Source: Endothia cerciana
Taxonomy: Eukaryota > Ascomycota > Sordariomycetes > Diaporthales > Cryphonectriaceae
Assembly: GCA_026119935.1 (NCBI GenBank)
Contig: JALRMH010000057.1
Coordinates: 1-64,000, forward strand
Direction of reading: 5' to 3'
Length of the DNA: 64,000 bases
Positions 9,405 to 21,988 of the stretch are shown here, piece by piece. The notes beneath the pieces were generated by a model that saw only the letters and a program-made list of their open reading frames with translations, was not told the DNA's origin and did not search any database. Made by a program: the position numbers and the translations under genes. Within the stretch, counting starts at the first letter, position 1. Each line of letters opens with the position of its first letter.

Positions 9405-11221
9405 TCAATGCTGGAATAACCCCTTGATGGACTTTCTGAGAGAGAACCCTCCGAAAAGCCAGTCGTCACCATGCCTGCCAGCGTAGCTATGTGCGTTCTG
9501 GCGGGGCTGCGCAGAATACCTCCTGGCCGCCTTCTTGTCCTTGTCCTTGTCCCGTCTTCCGAACTCTGCTCCCCGGCACATGTAGCAGCCGAGCACCTCC
9601 AGCAGATGGCGTTCCTGGTAGACGAGTGACGTCAGGGCCTTCTCGTTGATCAACCCCCTGGCCGCCCCGAGAACCTGCTGCGCGTGGGCCTCGTCCTCGG
9701 CGGCGGCAACCTGGTGCCAGTCGATCGCCTGTGCATCTCCGGCGGCGAGGTTGGCACGGGACGAGGAGGATGTGTACAGCCTGCGCGACGTCTCGGCATT
9801 GTTGAGCAGGCGCAGGCAAAGGTCCTCAAACAGGTTGTTCTTTCGGATGAAGTCCAGTGCGCACAGGGCGGAGTCGCCTTCTGGCACCAGAGTCGTAAAG
9901 GCGTCTGTTCCCTGCGCCTGACCTTGCCAGATGCGCTGGCAGCAATTGTCGGCGTATCGCAGGGCCTCGAGGACAGTGTCCTGGTCGATCGACGTGATCT
10001 CGCGTGCCACCATTGGTCGCTCATAGCCCACTCGTCGCCGCCAGAAGAGATTGACCAGACCCGAGGTGATGACACAGGGTAAAAGGACGACATAACCCCA
10101 CCACATGGTCGCAGTGACCATGGCCGCTGCACCCGCGACGATGCCCGAGACCCCATGACTGCTCCGTGTTAGATGACACGTCGAGACCCGCGAGACCCGC
10201 GGCGGTGTTCTCTGGGAGTATCTCCAGGAGACGGGGTGGAGTGATGTTGAGGGGAGAATAGTAGAGAACAATATTAGGGTTGGGTTTTTGGGTTGGGGGC
10301 GGGGGGGGGGGGGGGAACAACGTACAGAGCGGCGTGCATCTGGATGCTTGAGGTGCGGTTCCGCAACATCTGGCCTATCCTGGTCGATCCCTTCACGTAC
10401 CTCAGCGCAGCAGCCTGCTGCTTCTTGGACCGCGCCCAGACCCAGCTCGACCACGAGAGGTTTATCAACCCAAAAATGACACAGGGCGTGTTGCCCACGT
10501 ATCCAGTGAGCAGATTGCTCGCAGCAAAAAGCGCGGGATGGCGGTCGCCGTCCATGGCCAGAAACGTGCCCACGCCGACAACGAGTGAGCTAAACCCCAA
10601 CAGCACGTCCATCCCGATGCGGTCAACGAGCTCGGTGCCGGTCTCGCGCGTGTTCATGTCGAGGAAGCAGTCAACCGTGCGCAACATGTTCGGGTCGCGC
10701 AGATACAATTCGCGCTGGCTCTGGAGGTACCGCCGCTCCTCCCTCAGCGCGCGCAGGTTGGCCCGGCTCAGCCGTCCGTCGATGACGCTGAAATAGATCA
10801 TGCAGAGCGCCGCGGTCCCGCCCAGGGCCATCAGCGCCAGGGCGTACGTGGGCACAGGCGTCTCGTTCCACACGTTGGCGGCGAAGTCGCCTGCGTTGGC
10901 CAGCTCGAGAAAGCCGACGGCGCCGAGGAGGTTGTTCCGCAGCCGGGTCTCGGGTGCAGGCCTGAAGCCGCCGCCGCGTGTCCTCACAAAGTTCAGGTGC
11001 GCCGCCGCGCCTGGCAGCGGCTCCGACCTCGTCGATGATGGCCGTGACCCAGGCGCGGGCCGCGTCGTTGGTGTTTCATCGACCGGAGAGATCTCGGTGG
11101 ACCATCGCGGCAGTTCGATCTCGGCTGAGTTCACTGTCGCCGGGCTCCCGGGATCTTCCAGCGTGTCGAGAGACTCGAGGTCCATGATCCAGTCCTGGGT
11201 CCTTTCAGCGGAGACGGCCAT
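9405..11221 (-). CDS. Predicted multi-pass integral membrane protein
   Basis: No recognised family. Two exons: 11221-10326 and 10158-9405. The intron 10325-10159 starts GTACGT, contains a 16-base poly-C run, and ends TCTAACACGGAGCAG (branch plus acceptor). The product is 549 residues. The start at 11221 (MAVSAERTQD) is preferred because the upstream part of the frame is low complexity and Ser/Pro-rich. The cytosolic-looking N-terminal ~100 residues are Pro/Ser/Thr-rich. Hydrophobic segments follow at about 143-165, 222-242, 252-275 and two between 300 and 340, so roughly five spans. A polar segment with a short coil (RALREERRYLQSQRELYLR) lies between spans 1 and 2. The C-terminal 200 residues are soluble and helical. 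Probably a fungal-specific membrane protein; substrate unknown. Confidence 0.65.
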
Positions 11222-14200
11222 CCTGTGGTGGTATACCTTTGCTCTGGCGGACCTCGGAAGCCTGTCCTGGCGATGGTCTTGTCGGGAGAGCGGAAACAAA
11301 GGGGAAACAGGGAGGCAAAAAAGATGCGACGACGACGGTCGGCTGCTTGAAACGTGGATACTCGGAGGGCGGTGAAAGGCTAGGCCGAACGAAAGGGTGG
11401 GCCCCCGGAACCGGTGATTGGGCGCTACGGGGCAGAGGATCTGCAGGCCAACTCCGCGGTCGGTTACCGCATACTCCGTCGGCGGCAACTCTTCGCCAGC
11501 GGGCAGAAGAACCTTGCCTGAGAGTAGCTAGCCTCGAGTCCGAGTGCCTGTACCCACATATACAATAGTCCTCAGGTTGCCAGGAGAATCGGTGCTTGTG
11601 GTTGAGGGATCTATTTGCTCTCTCTTCACCAGCCATGATCTATCTTCAGGCTTCTCAGACGGCCCTTCCTGATAGGATTTGCCGTCGAAGATGGTCGTGG
11701 AGGACCACCGAGGCAGTCCGTACTGTTGTTAGTAGTGGTTTGGCAGCTCCCCAATGTGGGCCTCCCCGCCCAGAATCGTTGTCGGATGTACGTTGACGAC
11801 AGTCGTGCTACCAGAAAATGACAAGTTCCAGTATTCAGGGGGTAGAAGGACTCCTAGATTCGTCGATTGGAAGGGCCGGACCGTGGTTGCTAGGCGGGAC
11901 ATTACGCGTGATCCCGGACGCCGAATTCTCAACAAAACGGATGTGATAATGACCAGTGGGCCACCTAGCAGGCCTTCTTCTGTCAAAGGGTGCTAGACTC
12001 GGGTTGGGCTTCAGATGGTGACGGGAAGTGTCTGCCAGGTCGTACTGACTTGCCGGTACCTGATCCTTGACGACCGGCGACGAGTTTTCCGTCTTTTCAA
12101 GGACAACAGGTGTCACGACAGAGGGGCTTCGATCCCTGGGCAGTCGAAGGTTGTATGTGCTTCTGCGTCACCCCTTCAGGTCTCTTGCCTGGGAGTCTGG
12201 TCCCTGCAAGCCTGTTGCCTTCATGTCGCAGACGATGACTCCAATTCTTACAAGGGTCTTGACTAGACAATAGGCCAGTTATCATCAAGTCTCGTCCTCT
12301 CATCCGGAGAAAACCTCGAGGTATCATGTATTTTGGGGATATATGAGAGCGCTCGGCCAATGGGCTCTAAACAGAGATTAGCAACATGAGCTAGGAGACG
12401 GTGAGAAGAGGAGGAGAGGTTGAAGTCAGGGCGTAGGAAATGTGATAGATCACAATATCTGATACTAAGCGTGCCTCCTTTCAGGCTGCCGGAAAAGGTC
12501 CGGAACAACATCAATTGGGTTCCTTGGACGTTTCTCGACCTGCAAAACCTGACCCGATGCCAGATACGCACCTGGTGAGGTGTACCTGTCGATGCAACTG
12601 GAAGTGCTTTGCGATATCGGATAGATCCAACAACTCTACAAAATAAGTGCCGAGCTACGCTTGAGCGAGTGGTACTCAACACAGGTGCTCAGTATTGAAG
12701 ACGGTCACTGAAGCTGTGGGGAACGTAGATGTTATAGCGCTTCAACGTCACTGTCAGTGGCATCATGTTCTCGGTGCAACATAAGATAAGTACGCGTGGA
12801 AACCAAGTATAGACGTCTCTGTCGCAGTGTGCAGATGCGAAAGAACAGTGATAGAATAACATCCGGTTTTACGATGGAGACTATACGCAATATCTTATTG
12901 TGGAGCTTTCTAAGGGCAGGACATTGGCGTCTACTTGTAAGAAAGGTTTATCAGACGGAGTATGAAGCGAGGGAGGTAGTTCGCCAGTCAACATGGCGTC
13001 GTAGACCTCCTTACCCATCGATGCAAAACTCTCACCAGCCCCGGGTTACCAAGAGCATCCGTTGACACACTGCAACGACAGAGCAGGACTGTAATGTGCA
13101 GAAGCAGCAGGTGCACAGGGGTATATGTGAGCGATTGGAGGTGAGTGGTCAGGAAGCAGAGACGAGACACAGGAAACAGGCAGTATTGGATACCGTGGAA
13201 AGTCTCACTCAGTATGTTCCACCGCGGAGAATAACACGCATATGTATTGAGTTTTTGCAAGAAAAGGCCAACATCTGTTGCACAACGCAGGAGCGCCTGA
13301 AAGAGGATAAGGTAACATGCCATGGTGAACATTCGCTCAGGCGCCTCACGTCTATGACATGTGGCGCGAACTCTAGCATCACTAGCACACAAGGCTTAGA
13401 CCTTAATCCATCTGCGGCCAAATAGGCTCGTCTAACAAGCAAGTCTTAGACCCTTCCATCCTAGCAGAGGTCGGCTCGAGTTATCTGTGTGGATGTACAA
13501 AAGTGCAGGCAGCAACGCCAGCACCAACTCTTGAGTTTAAGGACCTCCTTCACAGTATCAAAACTTCCTTTCCCAATATTGTAAGATGAACCCTCGAAGA
13601 CGCCAAGATGTTCTTTTCAAATATGAGATGCATTACTGCACGTAATATTTTCATTGTGGTGTTTAACGAAAGATGGGGTATGAAGGGTGCAGCGGCTCTC
13701 CTAATGGAAGCTCTGGACTTGATCTAAACATAGATCCCCAGCCGCTTTCAGTGTCGTTGTCGTTTATTCCTTACTAGTCGCGGTCCATTTTTGAGCATAT
13801 TTTCTCATTGCAATACTGCCAGGGAATAGGTTTCGGTGGATAGCTTCTATCTGGTGGCGATCCAGGCACAATCAAACGGCCTGAGACCGATGACTTGCTC
13901 AGTCAATATGATATTAACATAACTGGACTTCGACTAGAAGAAGTGCAAGAAAACATCAATTTCTGGCCTTGTAGCACATGGGTTGCTTGACAGCAGGAAC
14001 CAAAGCCAATAAAACTCCAACTTGTCGAGAAAAATGCACAAGTGTCTGTAGCCTATACGAGGATGTCCTCGCGCAAAACAGGCGCCAAGCATACCGCTTC
14101 AGGTCACGTCACTCGCACATTATGGGTCTCAGGGTTTTCAAAAAACAAGTGAAGGGCCCTGATGAGTCTAAAGGGCCTGGTGATCTTAAAAACTTTCGGG

Positions 14201-14438
14201 TGCCAGATGTACTCAGCACCTATCGCCACAGGGTTGTGGATGAGAACCGTCGAGAGTTCTGTTACTGTAACTTGTGACTCCATACCGAAGCAAGGTACAG
14301 CATTCTCATAGTATTCCCGACACCAAGTCACCGACGACTTCGACCACATATCACAGATAATCCCCATATACCTTGATCTCGATGCAGAAAACCTACAGGT
14401 TCTCCCAAGTGAGTCGACACCGATGTTTTCAACCATGC
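11222..14438. other. Gene-poor intergenic region
   Basis: About 3.2 kb without a supportable gene. It should include the promoter of the membrane-protein gene (start 11221) and the 3' flank of the sulfotransferase-like gene (stop 14439). Short frames exist on both strands (for example minus 11729-11986 and 12263-12682), but none shows a family signature or convincing splice junctions. Composition is more balanced than in the 3-9 kb region. Confidence 0.45.
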
Positions 14439-15217
14439 TTATTCGTGATTAGCCTTCTTCTCCTCCGCCACCATCTGCTTGTACTCAAGCCAATCGTCTT
14501 TGCGTGGGAAGGGATCATCAGGAATTGGCACACCGAGGAAGTTGCACAGCGGGCCCCAGCCGTCCTTTACTTCATATTCCAGAAACTTACGGCCTTCGCA
14601 CAAGCTGCGGACCGTCTCATTGTGCTTCTGATAATATTCGCGCCCGTTGGCAGGGAAGTCATTGCCCCAGCAATGTGTGTGGTACTTAAGGGACAGGGGC
14701 GCCATGGGGGAGGTGCTCTCAGCTGGCCGATTAGAATGTGCATGCCACAAGGTGGACATCATTGACTTGTACCAGGCGTCCTCAGAGCGTGTGGAGAGAA
14801 TGATGACCGCTTCCGGATACGCGTTGACGAGTTCCTCGGGGAAGATGGCGGCAGGGAAATCAGAGACGCCCTGATTTGATTGTTGATTCACGGGTCAGCA
14901 TGCTTCTCTTGCGCTGCTGCAGGACCTTGTCTGGAATTTGTGAACCTCATTGCCGGCTAGGATCTGTTCGAAATCTCGCCGTTCCCACGTATTTCCGACA
15001 CCTTCGTACTTCGCCTGGAGGGCCCGTACCCACAGGTCTTGATGACCATTTTTTCCAACGTCTCTCATGTGATAGATAGGAGAGATACCTAGGTGGGTGA
15101 GAGCATCTGCCAGGGCTGCAAGGACTCAGCTTGTGTGACAACATGACTGAGGGTAGAATAGATTGGTTATTTACATTGAGTCCCAGTGCGGGGCAGGCCG
15201 AGCACAAGTACTTTCAT
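14439..15217 (-). CDS. Sulfotransferase-like P-loop protein (fungal)
   Basis: Three exons: 15217-15175, 15115-14946 and 14870-14439. Both introns have GT donors (GTAAAT, GTTCAC) and CTGA-type branches before CAG. The spliced protein is 214 residues. It starts MKVLVLGLPRTGTQ, a P-loop-like phosphate-binding segment typical of the fungal sulfotransferase family Pfam names Sulfotransfer_4. It continues with SLADALTHLGISPIYHMRDVG, then GVSDFPAAIFPEELVNAYPEA, ILSTRSEDAWYKSM and a C-terminal DGWGPLCNFLGVPIP, all landmarks of that family. Related proteins are common near secondary-metabolite genes and often lack a proven sulfotransferase reaction, so the substrate is unknown. It is slightly short because a segment before GVSDFP is compact. 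Cytosolic; no signal peptide. Confidence 0.85.
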
Positions 15218-16362
15218 CTTCACGCTGCTCGTGTAGCTGGCGATTTACAATCTCGGGACTCGATCAGTGATACAGACTATTAGCACCTAGGATTTCAGGA
15301 GTGAGCTTTTGTGGTTTGTTCACTTGATATTTATATCATGTCGTTCCGTGCGGTTAGGATTCGGGAATAGTCGGGGCCGGAGAATCTCGCACGTCTAAAG
15401 CCGTCCGACTTACGTCCCCAGTTGAGGTACATGATAAGAGGTTTCACCTCTCGCCACCCCCATCCCTTCGGTCAGAGAAATTATATACATATAATATGTT
15501 ATAGAGCTAGGGATAATTAAGGATTCTAGGAAGTGGAGGTGGGTCTCCTAGTAACATAAAGGCAGTTACTTGAAATCCTTGAAATTTCCTGTTGACAAGT
15601 TGGGCTAGTAGGTATATTTTTTACTAGACCTTGTATTGAACTAGAACTTGGGTGCAGTTGTACAATGTGACAACCCAAGCCGAGGTAGCAGAGGGCTCAG
15701 TCAGCCCTAGCATGCTGGTTTAGAAAGAAAGCAGGACAGAAGCCCGAGGGTTAGAAAAATCAGCGCCTCGACAGTGCATTAGGTCTGAACAGAGAATGGA
15801 GAAGAGAAAAGGAGTTGGTTCTTGAGTCCAAGTTTTTAAAGATGCGGCCTGAAGGGTGCCCTCTTTAATGCAGGTCTGCACCTGACGGGCTATGTCACTA
15901 CCCACCACAACAGCATAATTCACCTGCAATAGCTCTCAGACAACAACTTATGCCTGAGACTACTAGGTAGGCAGCCACTTCTCTCAACAATTGTGCAAGG
16001 CAGAGTTCAATACCATATTGCCAGAACACGGGCGCGGGAGGCGTAATCTGTTGGAACATGCGTGCGGACTAAGTACGTCAGAGGATCGTACCCAGCGGCC
16101 GTTTGAAAGCCGCGGAATGATTCGTCCGGCGCCAATGGGCCTTCCAACTGTTAGAGCTGGGATCCATCACTTGATAGCAGACACTCACATCAGCCTCGAA
16201 ATTCAGCCCTTCCGTCTCCAGAACTGTTGCCCCCTGCGAGTTCTGTATGACTACAATGCCTGGACAACTCTGCACACGACGAGCAGGTAGCCGCGCCCGG
16301 CCGGATACGAAAACCCTGACCATCTCGAAAAACGCCGCAGTAGAACGCGATACAGTTTCAAG
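15218..16362. other. Divergent intergenic region
   Basis: Promoter side of the sulfotransferase-like gene on the left and of the decayed oxidoreductase on the right. AT-rich patches lie near 15480-15620. A 69-codon minus-strand frame (15720-15929) has no recognisable similarity. Nothing else supportable. Confidence 0.45.
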
Positions 16363-17510
16363 ATGGATGATAAGACCTTAAATGTCTCCGTGATTGGACA
16401 TGGGTACGATTCGACATTCGGCGTTGGGTGAACCCGGCACTGACTATTGTGGTGTGGCAGCTTGTCTGCGAAAGTCTTCCATATATCCTTTATCGACCTG
16501 ACAAAAGGGTTGAGACTGCACTCTAACGTCTAGCGGAGCCTTAGGCTGGGCGATTCTGCTCTAGATGATCACTCCTCGGTCAAGCACTTCGACTCCATCG
16601 ATTCTATGCTGTAAGACCCTGAGATCTATCTTGTATTCGTTGCCGTTCCTCCTAACGCACCTTATTGAAATCACTCGGCAGATTCTAGAGAGCGGAAAGA
16701 ATGTCTTAGTCGAGAAACCTTTCGTTACGACCTCGGCACAGGCTGAAGAGCTGGCGAAGCTAGCAGGAGAAAAGAACAAGCTAGTCCGCGTCTATCAGAA
16801 CAGACGATGGGACTCGGGCTTCCTCACTGTGCAGAAGCTGCTCGAAGAGCGGAAGCTGGGAAGCAGTTACGAGTTTGAGACACACTTCGACCGCTTCAGG
16901 CCTAGTAAGCCGAGGAACTGGAAGGGTAAGCGGATGCTGGATGCTGGCTTTGGCGCCATATACGATTTCGGTACGCACCTCATCGACCAGGCCTTCGTGC
17001 TTTTTGGGAAGTTCACCCAGCAGCGTACTGGAAGTTCATATCTGGGGATGGAGGATCTGAGGAACAGGCAGACAGTGCCAATGTTATGCTAGTCTACGCT
17101 GACAAGGGCCTGATCGTACATGCACGGATTGGCGTGATGAGTATCGCAGACCAGCAGCCGCGCTTCTGGATTTGTGGAACGAAGGGTAGCTACCACAAAA
17201 TGGGGCTTAATCCTCGGGAACCGCAGCTGATATCGGGAATGAAAGTTACTGATCCGGGTTTCGGTGTTGACGGAGCCGCATACAACGGAAAGCTAGAACT
17301 TCTACAGGACGATGGCTCCATCCACGATTTCACCTACTCGAATGTGGAGCTTGAGACATACTTGAAATTCTAGAGCTTCTGGCCAGGGCTCTGTCCGCAG
17401 GAAAGGAGGAGGGCGTCCCTGCATCTGCGGGGCAAGCGGCAGAGGTATTAAAGATTATTGAAGCAATAAGAGAGAGCGCCCGGAGCGGCAAGGAGGTAGC
17501 TGTTACTTGA
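16363..17510 (+). pseudogene. Decayed Gfo/Idh/MocA-family oxidoreductase
   Basis: Remnant of an NAD(P)-dependent sugar-type dehydrogenase. Exon 1 (16363-16403) encodes the start of the Rossmann fold (NVSVIGHG). An intron 16404-16460 (GTACGA, CACTGAC branch, CAG) joins it to LSAKVFHI. The frame is then broken by TAG at 16531-16533 and TAA at 16612-16614, both where the family has variable or Gln positions. A one-base insertion follows near 16660, just before EITRQILESGKNVLVEKPF, which holds the family's EKP motif. The frame shifts again near 17055-17080 and near 17360. Downstream, RFWICGTKGSYHKMGL and a final ELLARALSAGKEEGVPASA segment ending at 17510 are family C-terminal landmarks. Five separate lesions make a non-functional copy most likely. 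The stops fit C-to-T changes in CpA context, as repeat-induced point mutation causes. Confidence 0.85.
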
Positions 17511-20500
17511 AGTTCGGAATACAATTGCAACGTGATAGCTTCATGATTACTTGAATCATGATCCCTTTTCCGCATCCAGCTGTAATCTCTGTTATGGTTC
17601 AAAATCTCGCTGGAATCTGTCGGAAAAAAACGATCGCCAGTGCTCGAATACTGGCTGTACCTATATTTTTTCCCACAGAATCCACTTCGATACCAGGCCG
17701 ACGCTAGGCAATGATGTAATTCTTACTGCTTGTCGCAAAATACGAATGTTGCGTCATATGTTGAGCCCCCGTTCAGTAATTCGAGGTTCTTGTCCTTTTC
17801 ATACTCCTGGATCAGGCCAAAGTCGTGTTCTTGACTTGCGTGCCATTGGCGTTGGTTAAACAATGAATAATTACCAGCCCGAGCGACGGCCAGGTGGGGG
17901 GGGGGCATAGTTGACCTTTTAGAAATATAGACAGAGGATGGCGACTGAGTCGAGGGTCTCATTCAAACAAACGCATTGAAAGGTACTAATCAATGTTAAA
18001 ACTCTCCGTAAGGGAATGACAGGTGGTTTCTCGTGACACCTAAACTCAATGGGTCTTTATTAACACTACGCCAGAGGAAGTCGGCCTAGTCCATCAATTC
18101 TAGACTAAGAACAGCGAACGCTGGAGATGATGGGTTCACGTCACCAGGTGGCAAGAGTAGTAAAGATCAGTGCATCTCATTTTGCTGTCAATGAACGGGT
18201 CGCCGTTTGTATGAAGGTCGCCCAGAATCTTAAATCTACAATTTATATAACCTTACACACTCTAAAACATACACAACCTCGAGATTACCGCTCGGGCTTC
18301 CCCTTTTTGTGTTCCTCTTCCTTCAAGCTTCTTCGGGTCTGAGATTTGACGAGTGAAGAAGAGGTTGAGGACACGGAGTGTTGGCAGACTGCAAGCACCG
18401 CCAGCGCTACGGGTAGGCGCTCATGGGCAACAAAAACTGGTCCACTGGCACATACCTCGAAGCTGACATAGATTTCGCTCGGAATTTCCGGCCTTCTTAC
18501 TGAATCTTTCTTGACAGTATAGTACGGACCGTCACGGAATTCGTCTGACAAGGCGAAATCATGGTCGGTTGGGGTTCGGCGGCGGTCGTAGAATGTCTAG
18601 TTTCCTTCTAGTTTCCTATGTGCCGTCCTAATGTGGATCACTGGGTCCCGATGCGAAAAGTGATTGTGCAGCAGCCATTATCCTCATGCTACCTCAATGG
18701 CCACCCAGGTTTAGAAGGCTCGGAATCACCATCATAGAGAGGATTTTGGTGGTGAAGCTCTGGGAAGTGGATGCTCAGATTTTCAATGCCGAGGGAAGAA
18801 CCTAGGAATAATATGTGGTGTATGCCACGCCTTCCTGAAAGAGAATTGAATGGCCAGTGGATCGCGCGTTTCTTGCGTGAGACAAGATCGGGGTCGATAT
18901 CACCGCGGTTAGTACAATTGGGCAATTCCTGATATTTCATTCTACTCGCAACAACTTGGACACGGCATTTCTTCTGCAAGCATTATCCGAAGGTAGGCGG
19001 AGATAAGAGGCGGCATCATCAGGCTTCGGCCCGGTCTTACAGTTACGTGTATGTCGACGAGAGTGCAAATGTCTGGAAGCATAATTGGGACGCAGATTGC
19101 TCCTGGCCTCCTTTACCGGCCTTGACCCTTTTCTCGTTAGAGGATTTCGCCCTTCTCCCCCCCCCCCCCTACCTTGGGTAAATAGGAGAAGAAAAAGAAA
19201 AGCAGGGACGAGGGAGGACAGCCAGAAGTTCTTCATCTACCGCGCTAGACTTGGTCATTAGGTATCGGCTCGGATGAGTACTGAGTGACTGGCCGTGCTT
19301 GGGGAAGCCTCCCGGGACTATTATTCAAAGACTTGTATTGTATGTAGGATGATCTTGTGGTGGGTTGACTATTCTTGATATCGAGTTGGAGCATTTCACC
19401 GGGACTTTGTGGCACATGTCAGGCAACAAAGCCAGGATTTACGACCGCTGCTTCTCAGGCATATACATTGGTAGACAAGAAACCGCCCCGCTGTATCGGT
19501 CGATCTTATCGCGTCCAGGTTCTGTCATGGCGTTCAAAACCAACATTGAACAGGCAGAGAAATCGAAGTAGAGCTGTGATCGATATTGGTTCCACACAAT
19601 TCTAAACCATGCGACCTGCCTAGCGACGAGGTTTGCAAAAGACTGAGTGGCATGACAACGTTCTGAACCGGAAATGTCGGTCCCATACTTTGGTTCGTAA
19701 GCGATCGGGGTGGCCATGTCGAGACTCTCGAAGGTCCGGACTTGATTCCCGGTAATTATGCTACTCATCTAGTACCATGTTGAAATGTTGGGCGCTTTCC
19801 CTCCATAAACAGTCAGGAACGTGGGCTCCGAGATTAATTGGTGACCAGGACGTACCGGGATCCCGGCTTGAGGCAAGATGCCAAGCAAAAGCCAAGACGA
19901 GGCTCAGATCTGCGGTTTGAGGACAATGCAGGCTAGCTCTTCCATATTAAAGGCGTTTCAGCTATCTCGCGCGTAACCAGGTTGCCAGGGTTCACGAGCC
20001 AATCTTTCCTCAGTGATTGTACAAGCTAGATGTCAAAGGTCTTGCGCTGGTCGCTGATCCCCTTGTCGTCTGTTGCGGCGCAGGGCCACCGTGACCACGC
20101 ACGCTATCTATGTACCATCCTCTCATTAACCTCCTAGTGGTCCTCGGAGCATCCTGCCTAATTACTAGGTCCGGACTGGTGCAAACCGTCTTCTCTCGTC
20201 GTAGCTTTGTGCAGTATTATGATTATTACATTTAGGCACATCACGGTCCAATATGCCGGAGCCACTCCTGATTCACGCATGGGGCAATGATGGCTTAGGA
20301 GAGGATTAAGGAAAAATCATTTTAAACTTCAAGGGAAATTTCTCCCTGTCTAGCCGATGTTAGGCTGAACTCAAGAGCTACAGCGGAGGCGAGCATCTTT
20401 ATATAAAATGAGACTGACTCTCCCTGTTTGATCAGTGGTATAGTTGTGTTCTTGAACGATCCAAGATAACACCCTCGCAGCCTCCGAACCGTTCTAAGCA

Positions 20501-20514
20501 AAAGGCAAAAAATC
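17511..20514. other. Gene-poor region upstream of the GH6 gene
   Basis: About 3 kb without a supportable gene. It includes a poly-G run near 17896, a poly-C run near 19160 and several AT-rich patches. Short open frames on both strands show no domain or splice pattern. The last few hundred bases are the promoter of the GH6 gene, including a TATA-like element listed separately. Confidence 0.45.
20398..20407 (+). promoter_or_regulatory. TATA box of the GH6 gene
   Basis: TTTATATAAA lies 108 bases before the GH6 start codon, a usual distance in filamentous fungi. A single match to the carbon-repressor consensus SYGGRG (CCGGAG) occurs near 20259 and is too short to be meaningful alone. Confidence 0.5.
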
Positions 20515-21853
20515 ATGGCCGTCAAGCGTATTCTTCTAACCGCCGCTCTGAGCAGTGCCTGTCTCGCCGCACCAGCTACCACCACTGCTCCAGCAAGCAC
20601 CACAGCTGCGGGAACAGCAACGGCAGCCAGCGTCACGGCCACTTACAGCGGTAATCCTTTCGACGGTGTTCAACAATGGGCAAACTCGTACTATGCATCT
20701 GAGATCTCGGCGTCTGCCCTGGCCACGCTGACCGGCGCCATGGCCACACAGGCCGCCGAAGTGGCCAAGGTGCCCACGTTCCAATGGCTGTGCGCGACTT
20801 AGGATCATTCTGGTCTCTCAAGATTCTCAGGTCGACTGACCTTGAATAGTGATACTGCTGCCAAGGTCCCGACACTAATGGCTGAAACCCTCGGAGATAT
20901 CCGTGCCGCGAATGCAGCCGGCGCCTCGCCAGCATACGCGGGACTCTTCGTCGTCTACGACCTTCCGGACCGAGACTGCGCTGCCGCCGCCTCCAACGGC
21001 GAGTACAGCATCGCAGATAACGGCGTAGCCAACTACAAGGCATATGTTGATGCGATAAAGCTTCAGCTCACAACGTTCAGCGACGTCAGAACCATCCTCA
21101 TCGTTGAGCCCGACTCCCTTGCCAACATGGTGACAAATCTCAACGTGGCAAAGTGCTCGAACGCTCAATCCGCTTACTACGAGTGCGTCAACTATGCCAT
21201 CGAGACGCTAAACCTTCCCAATGTGGCTATGTACCTCGATGCCGGCCATGCAGGCTGGCTCGGCTGGTCGGCGAATCTGCAACCTGCTGCGACCCTGTTT
21301 GCGCAGGTATACACAAATGCAAGCAGCCCTGCCGCTGTCCGAGGGCTTGCAACGAATGTGGCCAACTACAACGGTTGGAACTTAACTAGTGCTCCATCTT
21401 ATACACAAGGTCAGGAGATGAATCATAAACGAGATCAGACAGATGTGGAGTGTACTGACTTGGCCCCTCATAGGTGACTCCAACTACGACGAGAGCCATT
21501 ACGTCCAGGCTCTCTCCCCTCTTCTATCGTCCGCCGGCTTTGATGCCAGCTTCATTACCGACCAAAGCCGTTCCGGACAGCAACCCACAGGACAAACCGC
21601 ATGGGGTGATTGGTGCAATGCCAAGGGAACTGGATTCGGCATGCGCCCAAGCTCAAACACTGGTCTTGCGCTCCAGGATGCTTTCGTCTGGGTGAAACCG
21701 GGCGGTGAGTGCGACGGGACGAGCAATACAACTGCCGCGCGATATGACTACCACTGTGGGTATTCCGATGCCCTTCAGCCCGCTCCTGAGGCTGGCACAT
21801 GGTTCGAGGCGTACTTTGAGCAACTTCTGACGAACGCCAACCCGGTGTTCTGA
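20515..21853 (+). CDS. Secreted GH6 cellobiohydrolase without CBM1
   Basis: Glycoside hydrolase family 6, releasing cellobiose from the non-reducing ends of cellulose. Exons 20515-20789, 20850-21409 and 21474-21853; introns of 60 and 64 nt (GTGCGC/CGACTGAC/TAG and GTCAGG/TACTGAC/TAG). The product is 404 residues. A signal peptide ends near residue 19, and a Thr/Ala-rich stretch (20-45) leads straight into the catalytic domain. Asp134 (DRDC) and Asp180 (EPDSLAN) align with D175 and D221 of T. reesei Cel6A at identical spacing. Asp359 in GGECDGT matches the third acidic residue. DAGHAGWLGW and the ending QLLTNANPVF are typical. The cellulose-binding module usually found before the linker in Cel6A is absent, as in many single-domain GH6 enzymes. 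It is convergent with the PLD-like gene; 135 bases separate the stops. Confidence 0.93.
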
Positions 21854-21988
21854 ACGTGCCTCCATGAGAAATATTGCGTCGTCGGATGAGGGCAGAGACT
21901 TTTTGGCTTTTCTTCTCCGTGTATATAGTTTCAACTGTTCCTTTGTCGATAAGAAATCGCAGTGTCGAAGAAGTCAATATCAAGCAGC

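Noticed and set aside
20250..20265. CreA-like site upstream of the GH6 gene
   Set aside because: A single six-base match to SYGGRG has little weight.
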